Shown here piece by piece: positions 26,347 through 36,644 of a stretch of DNA of 54,449 nt. Source of the DNA: JBFGJY01 sp041576975 (lineage in GTDB: Bacteria; Pseudomonadota; Gammaproteobacteria; UBA4575); NCBI GenBank assembly GCA_041576975.1, contig JBFGJY010000010.1, forward strand, positions 1 through 54,449, read 5' to 3'. The notes under the pieces are model-generated. The model worked only from the letters and a program-made list of their open reading frames with translations, ran no database searches and had not been told where the DNA came from. The position numbers and the translations under genes were made by a program. How positions within the stretch are numbered: position 1 is the stretch's first letter; the number at the start of each line of letters is the position of its first letter.

Positions 26347-29300
26347 ATGTGGCGCAAAATATCATTTATTAGTTGGTACACAATCGTAGGCATACTGGTG
26401 CTAGCAGCGATAGCTGTCTTCATTGTGCGTGAATATCCATCGATTTATCAGGAAAATTTGCTAATCATTCAAGAAAAGATTTCATCAATCATTGATAGAC
26501 CTGTGCATGTGAAGAGTATGCATCTCGAGTGGTATGGGTACACGCCACATATTACAGTTAATGATCTATCTATATATTCCGATGACACAAGACAAGACCA
26601 GCTGTTATTCGTAAAGAAAGCGCTCTTATCAATTGATCTTTATAAGAGTTTAATTAATAGAAAATATGCTATACAGCAACTAACATTGATTGGTGGAAAT
26701 TTAGAGGCAGTTCGAACAATAGATCAAAGAATTATTTTAAATGGAATAGATATAAGCGAAAGAATCGCTAAGAGAAAAAAACTAAATAAAGAGAGTAAGG
26801 TTCGTATAAGTCTACTAAAAAGCACTATTGCTATAAAAGATGAAGTTAAGAACTTAGACTATTTTTTTGATTCTGTAGATATTGCTCTAAGTTTTGAGAA
26901 AGACCGACTTAAAGTTATCTCAAATTTTCTATTACCTGAAACCTTGGGCAATTCACTTGTTGTAGTTGCGGACGTTAAAAACTTAGATCAAGGTTTGAAT
27001 AACGTCAATGGTACTATTTACACCAAAGGTCAAAATATTAATCTTGAATTATTGGGTGATTTTTTCCCGCAATTTCAAGTTGGAATTAAAACGGGTAGTT
27101 CTGATTTTGAAGTATGGGGGAATTTTAAGTCTGCTTTGGAACGATCATTCAAAGGCAGGTTAAATTTTAGAGATCTAGAATATAACGATGTAGAAAAGCC
27201 GTTAAATGGCATAGTTGCTGGACAAGAAATAACAGCTTTAGCAGCACAATTTCAGATTGAAGGCACAGAAGATAATTGGCATTTAGCATTAATCAATAGT
27301 GATATCCAAGCAGCTGATAAGAAATGGCCTGGTAACAATTATGAAATATATTGCAGTGATTGTGGTCAGCAAGAATTTTCTATTGCATCCAAACTAGATT
27401 ATATTGATTTGACTCATTTGTTATCTACGGTTCAATATTTTCCAAATTTCCCAGTGCAACTTGAAAAATTGTTAGCAAAGGCGCAAATAAATGGAGTATT
27501 GCATAACTCTAGTATTTTAGCTCTTTGGCATGATAGACAGCTTGCAAAATATACATATGAATCTTCTATACAAGATGCAACGATATCAATTCCTAGTCAA
27601 GAATTTGAAGTTTCATCTTTAACTGGGCAAATGAGTGGCAATCATTTACAAGGCAGAATAGAAATTGATGCTGCTGGTGTGAATATTCAAGCGAATAAAA
27701 TAGTCGATCATTCATTCCAAGATCAAAAAATTCTTGGTGTTGTTAAATGGAGGCGCACAGATAATGGACTTATTGCGGCTTTAGAAAATGTCTCACTTTT
27801 GGCTGAAGGGTTTGAAACAAACTTGCAAGGCACCTTCCAAACAGATAACGGAAACCCTTATGTTGATATTCAAGGTGAGGTTACATATGCAGAACTGGCG
27901 ACATTAAAAACATATTTACCATACAAAAAGATGCACCCAAAATTAATGAAGTGGATAAAAGAGAGCATAAATGGTGGAATGTTAAAAAATAGTAAATTTT
28001 TATTTCAAGGTAATCCCAAGCACTTCCCATTTAAAGACCAACCTGGAGTATTTGAAGTCATTGCGAGTATAGAGAATGGTGTATTGGACTATCGTAAAGA
28101 ATGGCCAGGTGCACGTGACATCAATGCAGATCTAGAAGTTAAGAACAAGCATCTCACAATTAACGTGCATCAAGGAAAAATATTAAACTCTTCTGTCCAT
28201 CAGGCAACGGCTACTATTGATGATATAAAATTACCTCGATTAATTATCGATGGTAAAGCAAGAGGCCCTGCGGGTGATATTTTAGATTTTCTACAACAAT
28301 CTTCATTGCTTCGAGAAAATAGCCAAATACCTAAGCATATATCAGCAGATGGCGCTACAAATCTATATTTAAATCTCATACTTACTCTAACTAAGAAGTT
28401 AGAAAAAGAAAGATCCGTAAATGGAGTAATTGAGTTTGATAATACCAATCTAACTATTACATCAGTATCTTTGCCTTTTACTAATCTTAAGGGAAAATTA
28501 AAATTCAATCGTGATGGAATCGAAGGTCAAGGCTTAAGTGCTAAATTATTCGGATCTTCGTTTTATGCAGATGCTATCCATTTAGAGGATGGGCGTACCC
28601 GCTTAATGGTTACCGGTGATTTTGATTTTGATAGTTATTTAGCGGCAGATTATGATCAAGTGAATCAGTATATCAAGGGAACTGCACCTATTTCTACCAT
28701 CATTAATCTTCCTAGATTCGGAAAACATGCTGGAGACAAGTCAGTAGAGATATACGTTGATAGTGATTTAGGTGGCGCATTGGTGGCATTGCCCAAGCCG
28801 CTTCACAAAGAAATCGATGATCGTAAACCGTTAAGTATATATACCAAGTATCAAACTGGGAAAGGACACCCGTTATTTGCAAGTTTTGATCACAATGTAT
28901 ATATGCATGCTTCATTCAGTGAAGATGGAAAACATCTTTCCGCCCTAGAAATTAGATTGGGAAATGATCAATTCGATCCACCAGAACAAGGAATTAAGAT
29001 ATCTGGAAAATTTGACCAGTTAAATCTTACTGCATGGCAAGATATTTTTCGGCCACAAGGTAAAACAAGTGCACTAGAATTAAGTGAGATTGATATTCAA
29101 GCTAATTCAGTTGTGGTTTCAGGTTTGGAGATTAAAGATGTTGATTTTCAGTTAAAAAAAGATGCGCTATATTGGTTGGGTGAAATTAACTCATCTATTG
29201 CAAGGGGCAAGTTTAATTATCCACGAGATTCAAATTCTATAAATATTGCAACAGGAGAATTTGATCATCTTCGATTTAGTAAGCCTGAGAAGGAAATTAC

Positions 29301-30204
29301 TATGTCTATAGACCCCCGTAAATTGCCTGCACTGAAAATTTATACGAAGCAATTTGAATTCAATGGCTTTTCTTTTAACGATGTGACATTAAAAACGGAA
29401 TCTTCTCCTACAGGGATGATAATTAATACGTTGACTGGAAAAGGTGAAGATTTGCAAATCACTGCAAATGGTGCATGGGAAGTTGGTATTAATGAGGCGC
29501 ATAGTACAAGTATAGATATCATATTAGTTTCGCAAAATTTACATAATAGTTTAATTGGGCTTGGACTTGATACTGGTGCAACAAAAGGGCAAGGCAGTGT
29601 TACTGCAAAATTAAATTGGCCAAATTCACCATATCAATTTTCTGTTGACTCTTTTTTAGGAACAGCAAATCTCAGATTCAAGGATGGAGAAATTTCATCT
29701 GTAGAACCCGGGGGTGCTGGACGTTTAATCGGTTTATTTAATTTACGCCAAATTACAAAACGCCTTTCTTTAGACTTTAAGGATTTTTTCTCCAAGGGCT
29801 ATGTGTTCGATAAAATACGGGGCGATTTAGTTTTTAATAAGGCAAATTTAACTACTGAAAACTTATTTATTAAAGGGCCTTCAGCGGATATATTGATTGA
29901 AGGTAGAACTGGAATTGTAGCCAAGGATTATGATCAAGTTGTCACGGTTACGCCTCATATTAGTGGTGGTTTACCTTGGATCGGATTAGCAGTTGGAGGT
30001 CCGCTTGGCGCAGTGGGCGTCATCGTTGGGGAGAAGGTGGCAAAATCTATCGGTATAGATGTTAATAAAGTAACAGAAGTTAAGTATTCAATGACGGGAA
30101 GTTGGGATGATCCAAAGATTGAACCGATTGCACAAAAAGTGGTTAAAGCAAGTCCATCAATACCGGGCCAATCTTTTCCACAACAAGTACCATTAAATCA
30201 ATAA
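26347..30204 (+). CDS. yhdP: AsmA-like phospholipid-transport protein YhdP
   Basis: 1285 residues. One N-terminal membrane anchor (about 8-28) is followed by a very long periplasmic beta-rich domain of the DUF3971/AsmA-C type. Near the C-terminus a hydrophobic glycine-rich stretch (around residue 1215, GGLPWIGLAVGG) precedes the AsmA-like end. In E. coli YhdP with TamB and YdbH carries phospholipids to the outer membrane. The gene follows rng and precedes nit-tldD, the conserved order. Confidence 0.93.
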   Translation: MWRKISFISWYTIVGILVLAAIAVFIVREYPSIYQENLLIIQEKISSIIDRPVHVKSMHLEWYGYTPHITVNDLSIYSDDTRQDQLLFVKKALLSIDLYKSLINRKYAIQQLTLIGGNLEAVRTIDQRIILNGIDISERIAKRKKLNKESKVRISLLKSTIAIKDEVKNLDYFFDSVDIALSFEKDRLKVISNFLLPETLGNSLVVVADVKNLDQGLNNVNGTIYTKGQNINLELLGDFFPQFQVGIKTGSSDFEVWGNFKSALERSFKGRLNFRDLEYNDVEKPLNGIVAGQEITALAAQFQIEGTEDNWHLALINSDIQAADKKWPGNNYEIYCSDCGQQEFSIASKLDYIDLTHLLSTVQYFPNFPVQLEKLLAKAQINGVLHNSSILALWHDRQLAKYTYESSIQDATISIPSQEFEVSSLTGQMSGNHLQGRIEIDAAGVNIQANKIVDHSFQDQKILGVVKWRRTDNGLIAALENVSLLAEGFETNLQGTFQTDNGNPYVDIQGEVTYAELATLKTYLPYKKMHPKLMKWIKESINGGMLKNSKFLFQGNPKHFPFKDQPGVFEVIASIENGVLDYRKEWPGARDINADLEVKNKHLTINVHQGKILNSSVHQATATIDDIKLPRLIIDGKARGPAGDILDFLQQSSLLRENSQIPKHISADGATNLYLNLILTLTKKLEKERSVNGVIEFDNTNLTITSVSLPFTNLKGKLKFNRDGIEGQGLSAKLFGSSFYADAIHLEDGRTRLMVTGDFDFDSYLAADYDQVNQYIKGTAPISTIINLPRFGKHAGDKSVEIYVDSDLGGALVALPKPLHKEIDDRKPLSIYTKYQTGKGHPLFASFDHNVYMHASFSEDGKHLSALEIRLGNDQFDPPEQGIKISGKFDQLNLTAWQDIFRPQGKTSALELSEIDIQANSVVVSGLEIKDVDFQLKKDALYWLGEINSSIARGKFNYPRDSNSINIATGEFDHLRFSKPEKEITMSIDPRKLPALKIYTKQFEFNGFSFNDVTLKTESSPTGMIINTLTGKGEDLQITANGAWEVGINEAHSTSIDIILVSQNLHNSLIGLGLDTGATKGQGSVTAKLNWPNSPYQFSVDSFLGTANLRFKDGEISSVEPGGAGRLIGLFNLRQITKRLSLDFKDFFSKGYVFDKIRGDLVFNKANLTTENLFIKGPSADILIEGRTGIVAKDYDQVVTVTPHISGGLPWIGLAVGGPLGAVGVIVGEKVAKSIGIDVNKVTEVKYSMTGSWDDPKIEPIAQKVVKASPSIPGQSFPQQVPLNQ

Positions 30205-30378
30205 CCATAAGAATCTAAAATTAATAGGCCTTTGTGAATATTGAGAAAATAAATAATTTTTGTGAGCAGATACGAAATTAAAAAAAATCCAAGTATAGAT
30301 TTCTTTGTTGATAGACTAGATTAACTTTAGAGTATGTAATAATACACATTCATTATCTTATCAGACTAATATTTTATA

Positions 30379-31215
30379 ATGAGTAAATTCGCAGCTATAC
30401 AAATGGCCTCAGGCCCTAATGTAGATGCCAATTTACATGAAGCAGGTCGTTTGATTGAACAAGCAGCTAAAGCAGGTGCTGAATTGATTGTGTTACCAGA
30501 AAACTTTGCCATTATGGGGATTGAAGAAGAGGATAAAGTAGCTATACGCGAAGCAGAAGGTAATGGCCCTATACAAAAATTTTTATCTGAGCAAGCAAAA
30601 CTACATAATGTATGGCTAGTTGGTGGTACAGTCCCGTTAGAATGTCCAAATCCAAATAAAATATTTGCAGCATGTTTAGTGTATGACAACAAAGGTAACT
30701 GTATCGAACGCTATGACAAAGTTCATTTATTTGATGTGGATCTTGTGGATACGGGTGAAAAATATAGTGAATCAGAAACTATCGAATATGGAGATTCAGG
30801 ATTAAAGGTCGTTGAATCACCTTTTGGTAAAATTGGATTGGCGGTTTGTTATGATGTGCGTTTTCCTGAATTATTTCGCGGTTTATTAGATCTTGGCGCA
30901 CAAATAGTAGTATTGCCTGCGGCGTTTACAGCCGCTACAGGTCAAGCACATTGGGAAAGTTTGCTTAGAGCTCGTGCAATTGAGAATTTAATTTATGTAA
31001 TCGCTTCAGCCCAAGGCGGATATCACATCAATGGTCGTGCAACATTTGGCGATAGTATGATTGTAGATCCTTGGGGTGCGATTTTGAGTCGTATAAAGCA
31101 TGGTGCAGGAATGGCCATTGCGGATATCAATTTAAAATATTTAGAGTCTCGACGTAAAACCTTTCCTTGTATCAAGCATCGAAGATTGGAATCAATACAA
31201 TTAAAAAATGTCTAA
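30379..31215 (+). CDS. Carbon-nitrogen hydrolase, Nit family (probable deaminated-glutathione amidase)
   Basis: 278-residue nitrilase-superfamily amidase with the complete catalytic triad E41 (LPENF), K114 (YDKVHLFDVD) and C157 (AVCYDVRFPE). The Nit1/NitA group hydrolyses deaminated glutathione, a metabolite-repair task. It begins 174 bases after yhdP in an AT-rich gap that has no convincing promoter, and runs into tldD nine bases later. The yhdP-nit-tldD-pmbA order is common in gammaproteobacteria. Confidence 0.92.
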   Translation: MSKFAAIQMASGPNVDANLHEAGRLIEQAAKAGAELIVLPENFAIMGIEEEDKVAIREAEGNGPIQKFLSEQAKLHNVWLVGGTVPLECPNPNKIFAACLVYDNKGNCIERYDKVHLFDVDLVDTGEKYSESETIEYGDSGLKVVESPFGKIGLAVCYDVRFPELFRGLLDLGAQIVVLPAAFTAATGQAHWESLLRARAIENLIYVIASAQGGYHINGRATFGDSMIVDPWGAILSRIKHGAGMAIADINLKYLESRRKTFPCIKHRRLESIQLKNV

Positions 31216-31224
31216 TGTCAAATT

Positions 31225-32667
31225 ATGGAAAACTCTTTAGAGATAGCACGAAATTATATACTAACTCCTTTCGGGTTAGATGAGTCTCATATAACACAGG
31301 CATTTTCGACTCTACTAGATTCCTCTGCAGATAGTGGAGATATCTATTTTCAATTACGCAAGAGTGAGGCATGGTATTTAGAAGATGGTATCGTCAAAGA
31401 TGCAAGCTATAACATTGATCAAGGCGTTGGTATTCGTGCAATAAAGGGAGAAAAAAGTGGTTTTGCCTATTCAGATGAGATCGAGTTACCTGCTTTATTA
31501 GAGTCTTGTAAAGCAGCACGTGCAATTGCACGAGGTGCACACAGCGGAGAAATTCAAGCATGGAAATCCAGTGTCGGTAACGATCTTTATTTATCTGATA
31601 ATCCACTTGATTCTATTACAGAGATAGACAAGGTTGATTTACTGCGCTCACTAGATACATTAGCGCGTAAGCAAGATAGCCGTATCAAACAAGTGATGGT
31701 GTCATTAGTCGGCGCGCATGAAATTATTTTGGTTGCTAATAGTGATGGTTCGATGGCAGCTGATTTACGCCCGTTAGTTAGGTTAAATGTGTCTGTCATT
31801 GCTGATGAGAAGGGGCGTTTTGAACAGGGTAGTGCAGGTGGTGGTGGTCGTGTCAGCTATGCACATTTTATCAATGAGAATCTTGCGCATTCATACGTGC
31901 ACGAAGCCGTGCGGATGGCGCTGCTAAATTTAGATGCTATCGATGCGCCTGCAGGAACGATGAATGTAGTACTAGGGCCAGGTTGGCCAGGGGTATTGCT
32001 GCATGAAGCTATCGGACACGGTTTAGAGGGTGACTTTACACGCAAAGGTACCTCGGTATTTAGCGGACGTATCGGTGATCGGGTTGCAAGTAAAGGCGTT
32101 ACGGTAGTCGATGATGGCACATTGGCTAATCGTAGAGGTTCACTCAATATTGATGATGAAGGTACTCCAACGCAATGTACCACTTTAATTGAAGATGGAA
32201 TACTTAAAGGATTTATGCAAGATAAACTCAATGCAAAATTATCACACACTACGCCAACTGGAAATGGACGACGCGAATCCTATGCACATCTGCCGATGCC
32301 GCGGATGACTAATACTTACATGCTTGCGGGAAAACATGACCCTGCTGAAATTATAAGCTCGGTTGATTCTGGATTTTATGCAGTCAATTTTGGTGGTGGT
32401 CAAGTGGATATTACTTCAGGCAAATTTGTGTTCTCTGCTTCAGAAGCATATCTGATCGAAAAAGGTAAAGTAACTAGACCTGTAAAAGGTGCAACACTTA
32501 TTGGTAATGGTCCAGATGTGTTAACGCGAGTAAGCATGATTGGAAATGATTTACAGCTAGATACAGGTATTGGCACCTGTGGAAAAGAAGGCCAAAGTGT
32601 TCCAGTGGGGGTAGGGCAGCCTACATTACGGATTGATGGGCTCACTGTTGGCGGTACTTCACATTAA
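31225..32667 (+). CDS. tldD: Metalloprotease subunit TldD
   Basis: 480 residues. The zinc motif HEAIGH gives H260, E261 and H264. TldD pairs with PmbA/TldE as a cytoplasmic heterodimer that degrades unfolded peptides, matures microcin B17 and affects the CcdA antitoxin in E. coli. A GLEGDF stretch follows the motif as in homologues. The stop overlaps the pmbA start by one base (TAATG), which fits fixed-ratio production of the two subunits. Confidence 0.97.
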   Translation: MENSLEIARNYILTPFGLDESHITQAFSTLLDSSADSGDIYFQLRKSEAWYLEDGIVKDASYNIDQGVGIRAIKGEKSGFAYSDEIELPALLESCKAARAIARGAHSGEIQAWKSSVGNDLYLSDNPLDSITEIDKVDLLRSLDTLARKQDSRIKQVMVSLVGAHEIILVANSDGSMAADLRPLVRLNVSVIADEKGRFEQGSAGGGGRVSYAHFINENLAHSYVHEAVRMALLNLDAIDAPAGTMNVVLGPGWPGVLLHEAIGHGLEGDFTRKGTSVFSGRIGDRVASKGVTVVDDGTLANRRGSLNIDDEGTPTQCTTLIEDGILKGFMQDKLNAKLSHTTPTGNGRRESYAHLPMPRMTNTYMLAGKHDPAEIISSVDSGFYAVNFGGGQVDITSGKFVFSASEAYLIEKGKVTRPVKGATLIGNGPDVLTRVSMIGNDLQLDTGIGTCGKEGQSVPVGVGQPTLRIDGLTVGGTSH

Positions 32668-34004
32668 TGCAACTGCAAAAATCACCATATTCTGCTAACA
32701 AGTTGGAAGGCTTGGTGCAATATTGTTTGGATGAAGCAAAAAAACAAGGTGCGACCAGTGCCGAAGCTTCAGTTAATATTGAACATGGTTTGTCGATTAC
32801 TGCGCGTCTGGGTGAAGTAGAAACTCTAGAGCACCATAACGACCGTGCGCTTGGAATTACTATTTATGTTGATAAAAAGAAAGGTAAATCCAGTACTACA
32901 AATTTAGAAACCTCAGCGATTAAAGATGCTGTTACATCAGCTTGTAATATTGCAAAATTTACTCAAGAAGACGATTGCGCTGGACTAGCTGACGCAGATC
33001 GCATGGCAACCTCGATTCAGGATTTAGAACTTGATCATCCATGGGGTCTTTCTCCAGAAGAAGCATTGGAGATCGCTATTGAATGTGAAAATACTGCTCG
33101 TAGCTACAAAAAGATTTCTAATTCAGAAGGCGCGACTGTAACTACTTCTCGTGGTACTAGCATCTATGGTAATACTCACGGGTTTGTGGGTGGTTATACA
33201 TCTACTAGACATAATCTTTCCTGTGTCGTCGTTGCAGAACAAGATGGTGCAATGCAAAGAGACTATTGGTTTACCACTTCGCGCAATCCAACAAATTTAG
33301 AATCTGCAGTTTCGGTGGGCGAAAAAGCGGCAAAACGCACAATAAATCGACTGGGAGCAAATAAACTCTCGACTCAAATTACTCCTGTAATCTTTGAAGC
33401 CAACATGGCACGTTCATTATTGTCTCATTTTATATCAGCGGTTAGTGGTGGCGCCTTATACCGCAAGGCCTCCTTTTTATTAGACCATTTAGATAAAAAA
33501 GTATTTTCTGATTTGGTGACTATTACTGAAGACCCACATATTAAGGGGGGTCTTGGAAGCAGTGCCATTGACTTAGAAGGTGTGGCAACACAACCACGCA
33601 CTTTGGTTCAAGATGGAATTTTAAAAGGTTATGTTTTGAGTAGCTATTCAGCACGAAAACTAGGGATGCAAACAACTGGTAATGCTGGTGGTGTGCATAA
33701 CCTCACTTTACAGCCAGGTAATAAGTCATTAGATGAGCTCATAAAAGACATGCAGCGTGGGTTGTTAGTAACTGAACTTATCGGCCATGGTGTAAATAAT
33801 GTCACCGGTGATTACTCACGTGGTGCTGTTGGGTATTGGATTGAGGACGGCGAAATTCAACATCCAGTTGAAGAAATTACCATTGCTGGAAATTTAAAAA
33901 ATATGTTCAAAAAAATTCTCGCTATTGGTAACGATGTAGATCAACGCAATAGTATCATTACACCTTCAATACTCATAGATGAGATGATGATTGCCGGAAA
34001 TTAG
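32667..34004 (+). CDS. pmbA: Metalloprotease partner subunit PmbA (TldE)
   Basis: 445-residue partner of TldD that lacks the HExxxH motif, as expected, but keeps the fold. Family-like stretches include LTLQPGNKSLDEL near residue 350 and ELIGHGVNNVTGDYSRGAVGYWIEDGE near 370-396 in shortened form here: GHGVN then GDYSRGA. ATG overlaps the tldD stop. In many gammaproteobacteria pmbA is unlinked or beside yjgA; here it is directly fused in an operon with tldD. It converges on the DUF3108 gene with two bases between stops. Confidence 0.95.
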   Translation: MQLQKSPYSANKLEGLVQYCLDEAKKQGATSAEASVNIEHGLSITARLGEVETLEHHNDRALGITIYVDKKKGKSSTTNLETSAIKDAVTSACNIAKFTQEDDCAGLADADRMATSIQDLELDHPWGLSPEEALEIAIECENTARSYKKISNSEGATVTTSRGTSIYGNTHGFVGGYTSTRHNLSCVVVAEQDGAMQRDYWFTTSRNPTNLESAVSVGEKAAKRTINRLGANKLSTQITPVIFEANMARSLLSHFISAVSGGALYRKASFLLDHLDKKVFSDLVTITEDPHIKGGLGSSAIDLEGVATQPRTLVQDGILKGYVLSSYSARKLGMQTTGNAGGVHNLTLQPGNKSLDELIKDMQRGLLVTELIGHGVNNVTGDYSRGAVGYWIEDGEIQHPVEEITIAGNLKNMFKKILAIGNDVDQRNSIITPSILIDEMMIAGN

Positions 34005-34006
34005 TG

Positions 34007-34741
34007 TTAGAGCCAATTAATGTTTGTTATTTGAATAGAAACATCTATTTTTCCATTTTCCATCTTTTCTAACTTAACGGGTATGTAATTCAAAGATTCA
34101 GCATACCATCCTAGGTAAGTCGTTTTCTTTTCATCATTTTTTTTTCGCACATATTTATTTACGTTTAGTTTCCCTAGTTTTGTCTCTAGAGCTTCATTTT
34201 TCTCAAATTTATAAACATATTCTTTTAAACGACCTTTAGAAATTACTGAGTATATATTTTCTGTTGCCTTAACATCGGGTTTACGCATGAGTAATAACTG
34301 AGTAGAAAAATTATCAAAAGTATGCGTTGTAATATCTAAGGTATTCTTTCTATCCTTATATTGAACATTTGCTTTATAGTTATCCCAATCAAATACATAG
34401 TACTCATTGCGATTTTTATCACTGTTTTTCATTTCGTGTTTAAATTCTATTGTTCGATAGCTTGTACCAATTAATCTTAATACTGCGCGGTCAATGATTT
34501 CCTGCTGGCCAAGGAAAAATGCAGCAATTCCTGCTGGATTAGTATTGGATTCGTAAATAAGGTCGTCTCCAACTTTTCTTAAACTTACCATCATTTCGCC
34601 AACACGGATGTTGCCCTTATGCACATCATAGGTAGCCTTAAATTCAGGTGGCAGATTATCTTCATTGAGTATTGATATCGGGTTAGACCACGCAACACTG
34701 GCAAGCATAAAGAATATAATCATTATTGATATACTCTTCAT
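34007..34741 (-). CDS. DUF3108 periplasmic protein
   Basis: 244 residues with a signal peptide (hydrophobic residues 4-18, likely cleaved after VAWS at 19). The rest is beta-rich: it begins with a PPEFKATYDVHKGNIRVGE stretch and has a YLGWYAESLNYIPVKLE segment near 210-226 typical of DUF3108. No biochemical function is established for the family that I know of. Its start overlaps the purN stop by four bases, so it is translationally coupled to purine synthesis genes, an arrangement seen in other gammaproteobacteria. Confidence 0.85.
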   Translation of the reverse strand: MKSISIMIIFFMLASVAWSNPISILNEDNLPPEFKATYDVHKGNIRVGEMMVSLRKVGDDLIYESNTNPAGIAAFFLGQQEIIDRAVLRLIGTSYRTIEFKHEMKNSDKNRNEYYVFDWDNYKANVQYKDRKNTLDITTHTFDNFSTQLLLMRKPDVKATENIYSVISKGRLKEYVYKFEKNEALETKLGKLNVNKYVRKKNDEKKTTYLGWYAESLNYIPVKLEKMENGKIDVSIQITNINWL

Positions 34742-35409
34742 AGCAGTTCTGCTTCATGTTCTGACATCAGCATTACAGCTGCTTTGAGGCGTTCATTATC
34801 AAAATATACATCTCCATTCTCACAATACAATTTATTTTGGCAAAACCATTTGACCGCTAATGGATAAATAATATGCTCTTTTTCTAATACGCGTGTTGCT
34901 AAACTATCTGGATTGTCGGAATTGTTTACAGGCACTTTTGCTTGAATGATCAAAGGACCCTGATCTAGATCAGCTGTTACGAAATGTACACTACAACCAT
35001 GTTCTGTTTCGCCTGCTTCAAGCACGCGTTGATGCGTATGTAAGCCTTGAAACTTAGGTAATAAAGAAGGATGAATGTTTAAAATTCTGCCTTGATATTC
35101 ATCAATAAAAGAATTGCTTAGTACACGCATAAAACCTGCCAAAACAACTAACTTAGTGTTATAGACCTTTAGTGTTTTAACGAGTTCATTATCAAATGCC
35201 TCACGTGATCCGTAATTTTTATGCTCAATTACATGTGTTGGGATATTGGCTTGTTTTGCACGAAATAGACCATATGCATCAGGATTATTGCTAATTACAC
35301 AAACGATTTTGGCATTGATATGACCTTGTTCAACATGATCGATAATGGATTGTAAGTTACTACCGCTTCCAGAAATTAAAACGGCAATAGTGCAGGATTT
35401 ATCTGCCAC
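34738..35409 (-). CDS. purN: Phosphoribosylglycinamide formyltransferase PurN
   Basis: 223 residues. It transfers the formyl group from 10-formyl-THF to GAR, the third step of purine synthesis. The N-terminal LISGSGSNLQS lies at 11-21. The active site Asn-His pair is in NIHPSLLPKF near residue 115, and the aspartate in DLDQGPLI near 152. It is downstream of purM by six bases on the minus strand. Confidence 0.97.
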   Translation of the reverse strand: MADKSCTIAVLISGSGSNLQSIIDHVEQGHINAKIVCVISNNPDAYGLFRAKQANIPTHVIEHKNYGSREAFDNELVKTLKVYNTKLVVLAGFMRVLSNSFIDEYQGRILNIHPSLLPKFQGLHTHQRVLEAGETEHGCSVHFVTADLDQGPLIIQAKVPVNNSDNPDSLATRVLEKEHIIYPLAVKWFCQNKLYCENGDVYFDNERLKAAVMLMSEHEAELL

Positions 35410-35415
35410 GATAAT

Positions 35416-36441
35416 TTAAAACAATAATATTTTAACTTTTGTAGACGTCTTTTTAATTTCGCCTATAATCTTTGCTTGATGATTTGCTTGTTGACTAATC
35501 CCTATGGCCTGATCTGCTTGATCATTTGGTAAGATAACAAGCATGCCTATTCCACAATTGAATACACGATACATCTCTTCATTATCCACTTGTCCTATTT
35601 TTTGTAGCCAATCAAAAATTACAGGTCGACTCCATGCCTTAAGATTTATGTTTGCAGTTAAACCGTCAGGAATAATTCGAGGTACATTCTCGAGTAAACC
35701 GCCGCCGGTGATATGACATAAGCCATGTATGTCGAGGTTTCTTATTAGCTCTAGTACAACACTTGAGTAAATTATGGTGGGAGTAAGTAATATTTCTCCT
35801 AATGTTTGCTTGCCCAGCTTTTCATTAAGTGAGGTTTCAGTAGTTTCAATAATTTTATTGACTAAGGAATAACCATTTGAATGAACGCCACTGGATGGAA
35901 GTCCTATTATCAAATCCCCTTCAGAAATGTCATTTCCATCAATTAAGTCTTTTTGGTCGACGACACCTACACAAAAGCCAGCTAAGTCGTATTCACCATT
36001 GTCATACATGCCCGGCATCTCTGCCGTTTCGCCACCAATCAGGGCGGCACCGGCTTGACGACAACCTTCGGAAATACCTTCTATCACCGTTTGAGCTTTC
36101 TCGACAGAGAGTTTTCCCGTCGCAAAGTAATCTAAGAAAAACAGTGGTTCCGCTCCTTGCACGATGACATCGTTCACACACATCGCAACCAAGTCTATGC
36201 CGATGGTGGAATGTTGATTCAAATTCTGCGCCAGGCGTAATTTTGTTCCTACGCCATCCGTGCCTGAGACGAGTACTGGCTGCTTATACTTATTTTGTTG
36301 GAGGGCAAAAAGTCCACCAAAGCCGCCAATACTAGAGAGGACTTCTGGGCGATGGGTGGAGCATATCGCTGGTTTGATCAAATCTATGAGCTTATTACCG
36401 CTATCGATATCGACGCCAGCATTCTTATAAGTTAGTCCCAT
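35416..36441 (-). CDS. purM: Phosphoribosylformylglycinamidine cyclo-ligase PurM
   Basis: 341-residue AIR synthetase, fifth step of purine synthesis. The sequence opens with TYKNAGVDIDSG and contains GTDGVGTKL near residue 60, GGETAEMPGMY near 117 and HITGGGLLENVPR near 243. It heads purM-purN-DUF3108 on the minus strand. A TATAAT on the minus strand at 36490-36495 may be its -10 box, but no good -35 is visible; no PurR-like operator was found by eye. Confidence 0.97.
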   Translation of the reverse strand: MGLTYKNAGVDIDSGNKLIDLIKPAICSTHRPEVLSSIGGFGGLFALQQNKYKQPVLVSGTDGVGTKLRLAQNLNQHSTIGIDLVAMCVNDVIVQGAEPLFFLDYFATGKLSVEKAQTVIEGISEGCRQAGAALIGGETAEMPGMYDNGEYDLAGFCVGVVDQKDLIDGNDISEGDLIIGLPSSGVHSNGYSLVNKIIETTETSLNEKLGKQTLGEILLTPTIIYSSVVLELIRNLDIHGLCHITGGGLLENVPRIIPDGLTANINLKAWSRPVIFDWLQKIGQVDNEEMYRVFNCGIGMLVILPNDQADQAIGISQQANHQAKIIGEIKKTSTKVKILLF

Positions 36442-36644
36442 TGTTATTAATCTATTTGAGGAGTTTTGTGTAACTAACTGAAAATACTAATTATAAGAGA
36501 ATCTAAAATTCCAAGAAGACTAAATTGTGAGATATTCCATTGCTTCAGAATTTGGTTACTTATACCATCTGAATGCACACAATAATAATTATTTATAATG
36601 ATACAGGATTTGTATTGTCTACCACGGAGGTAGTGAGGCATAAC

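Noticed and set aside
31857..32249. 130-codon minus-strand frame inside tldD
   Set aside because: Pure antisense of a well-conserved gene; no start signal.
36442..36572. PurR operator or purine riboswitch before purM
   Set aside because: No PurR-like palindrome and no purine-riboswitch core could be seen; only a lone TATAAT on the minus strand.
36573..36644. 24-residue N-terminal extension of the PgsA-like protein
   Set aside because: No ribosome binding site; GAGG lies well placed before ATG 36645 and homologues begin at that point.
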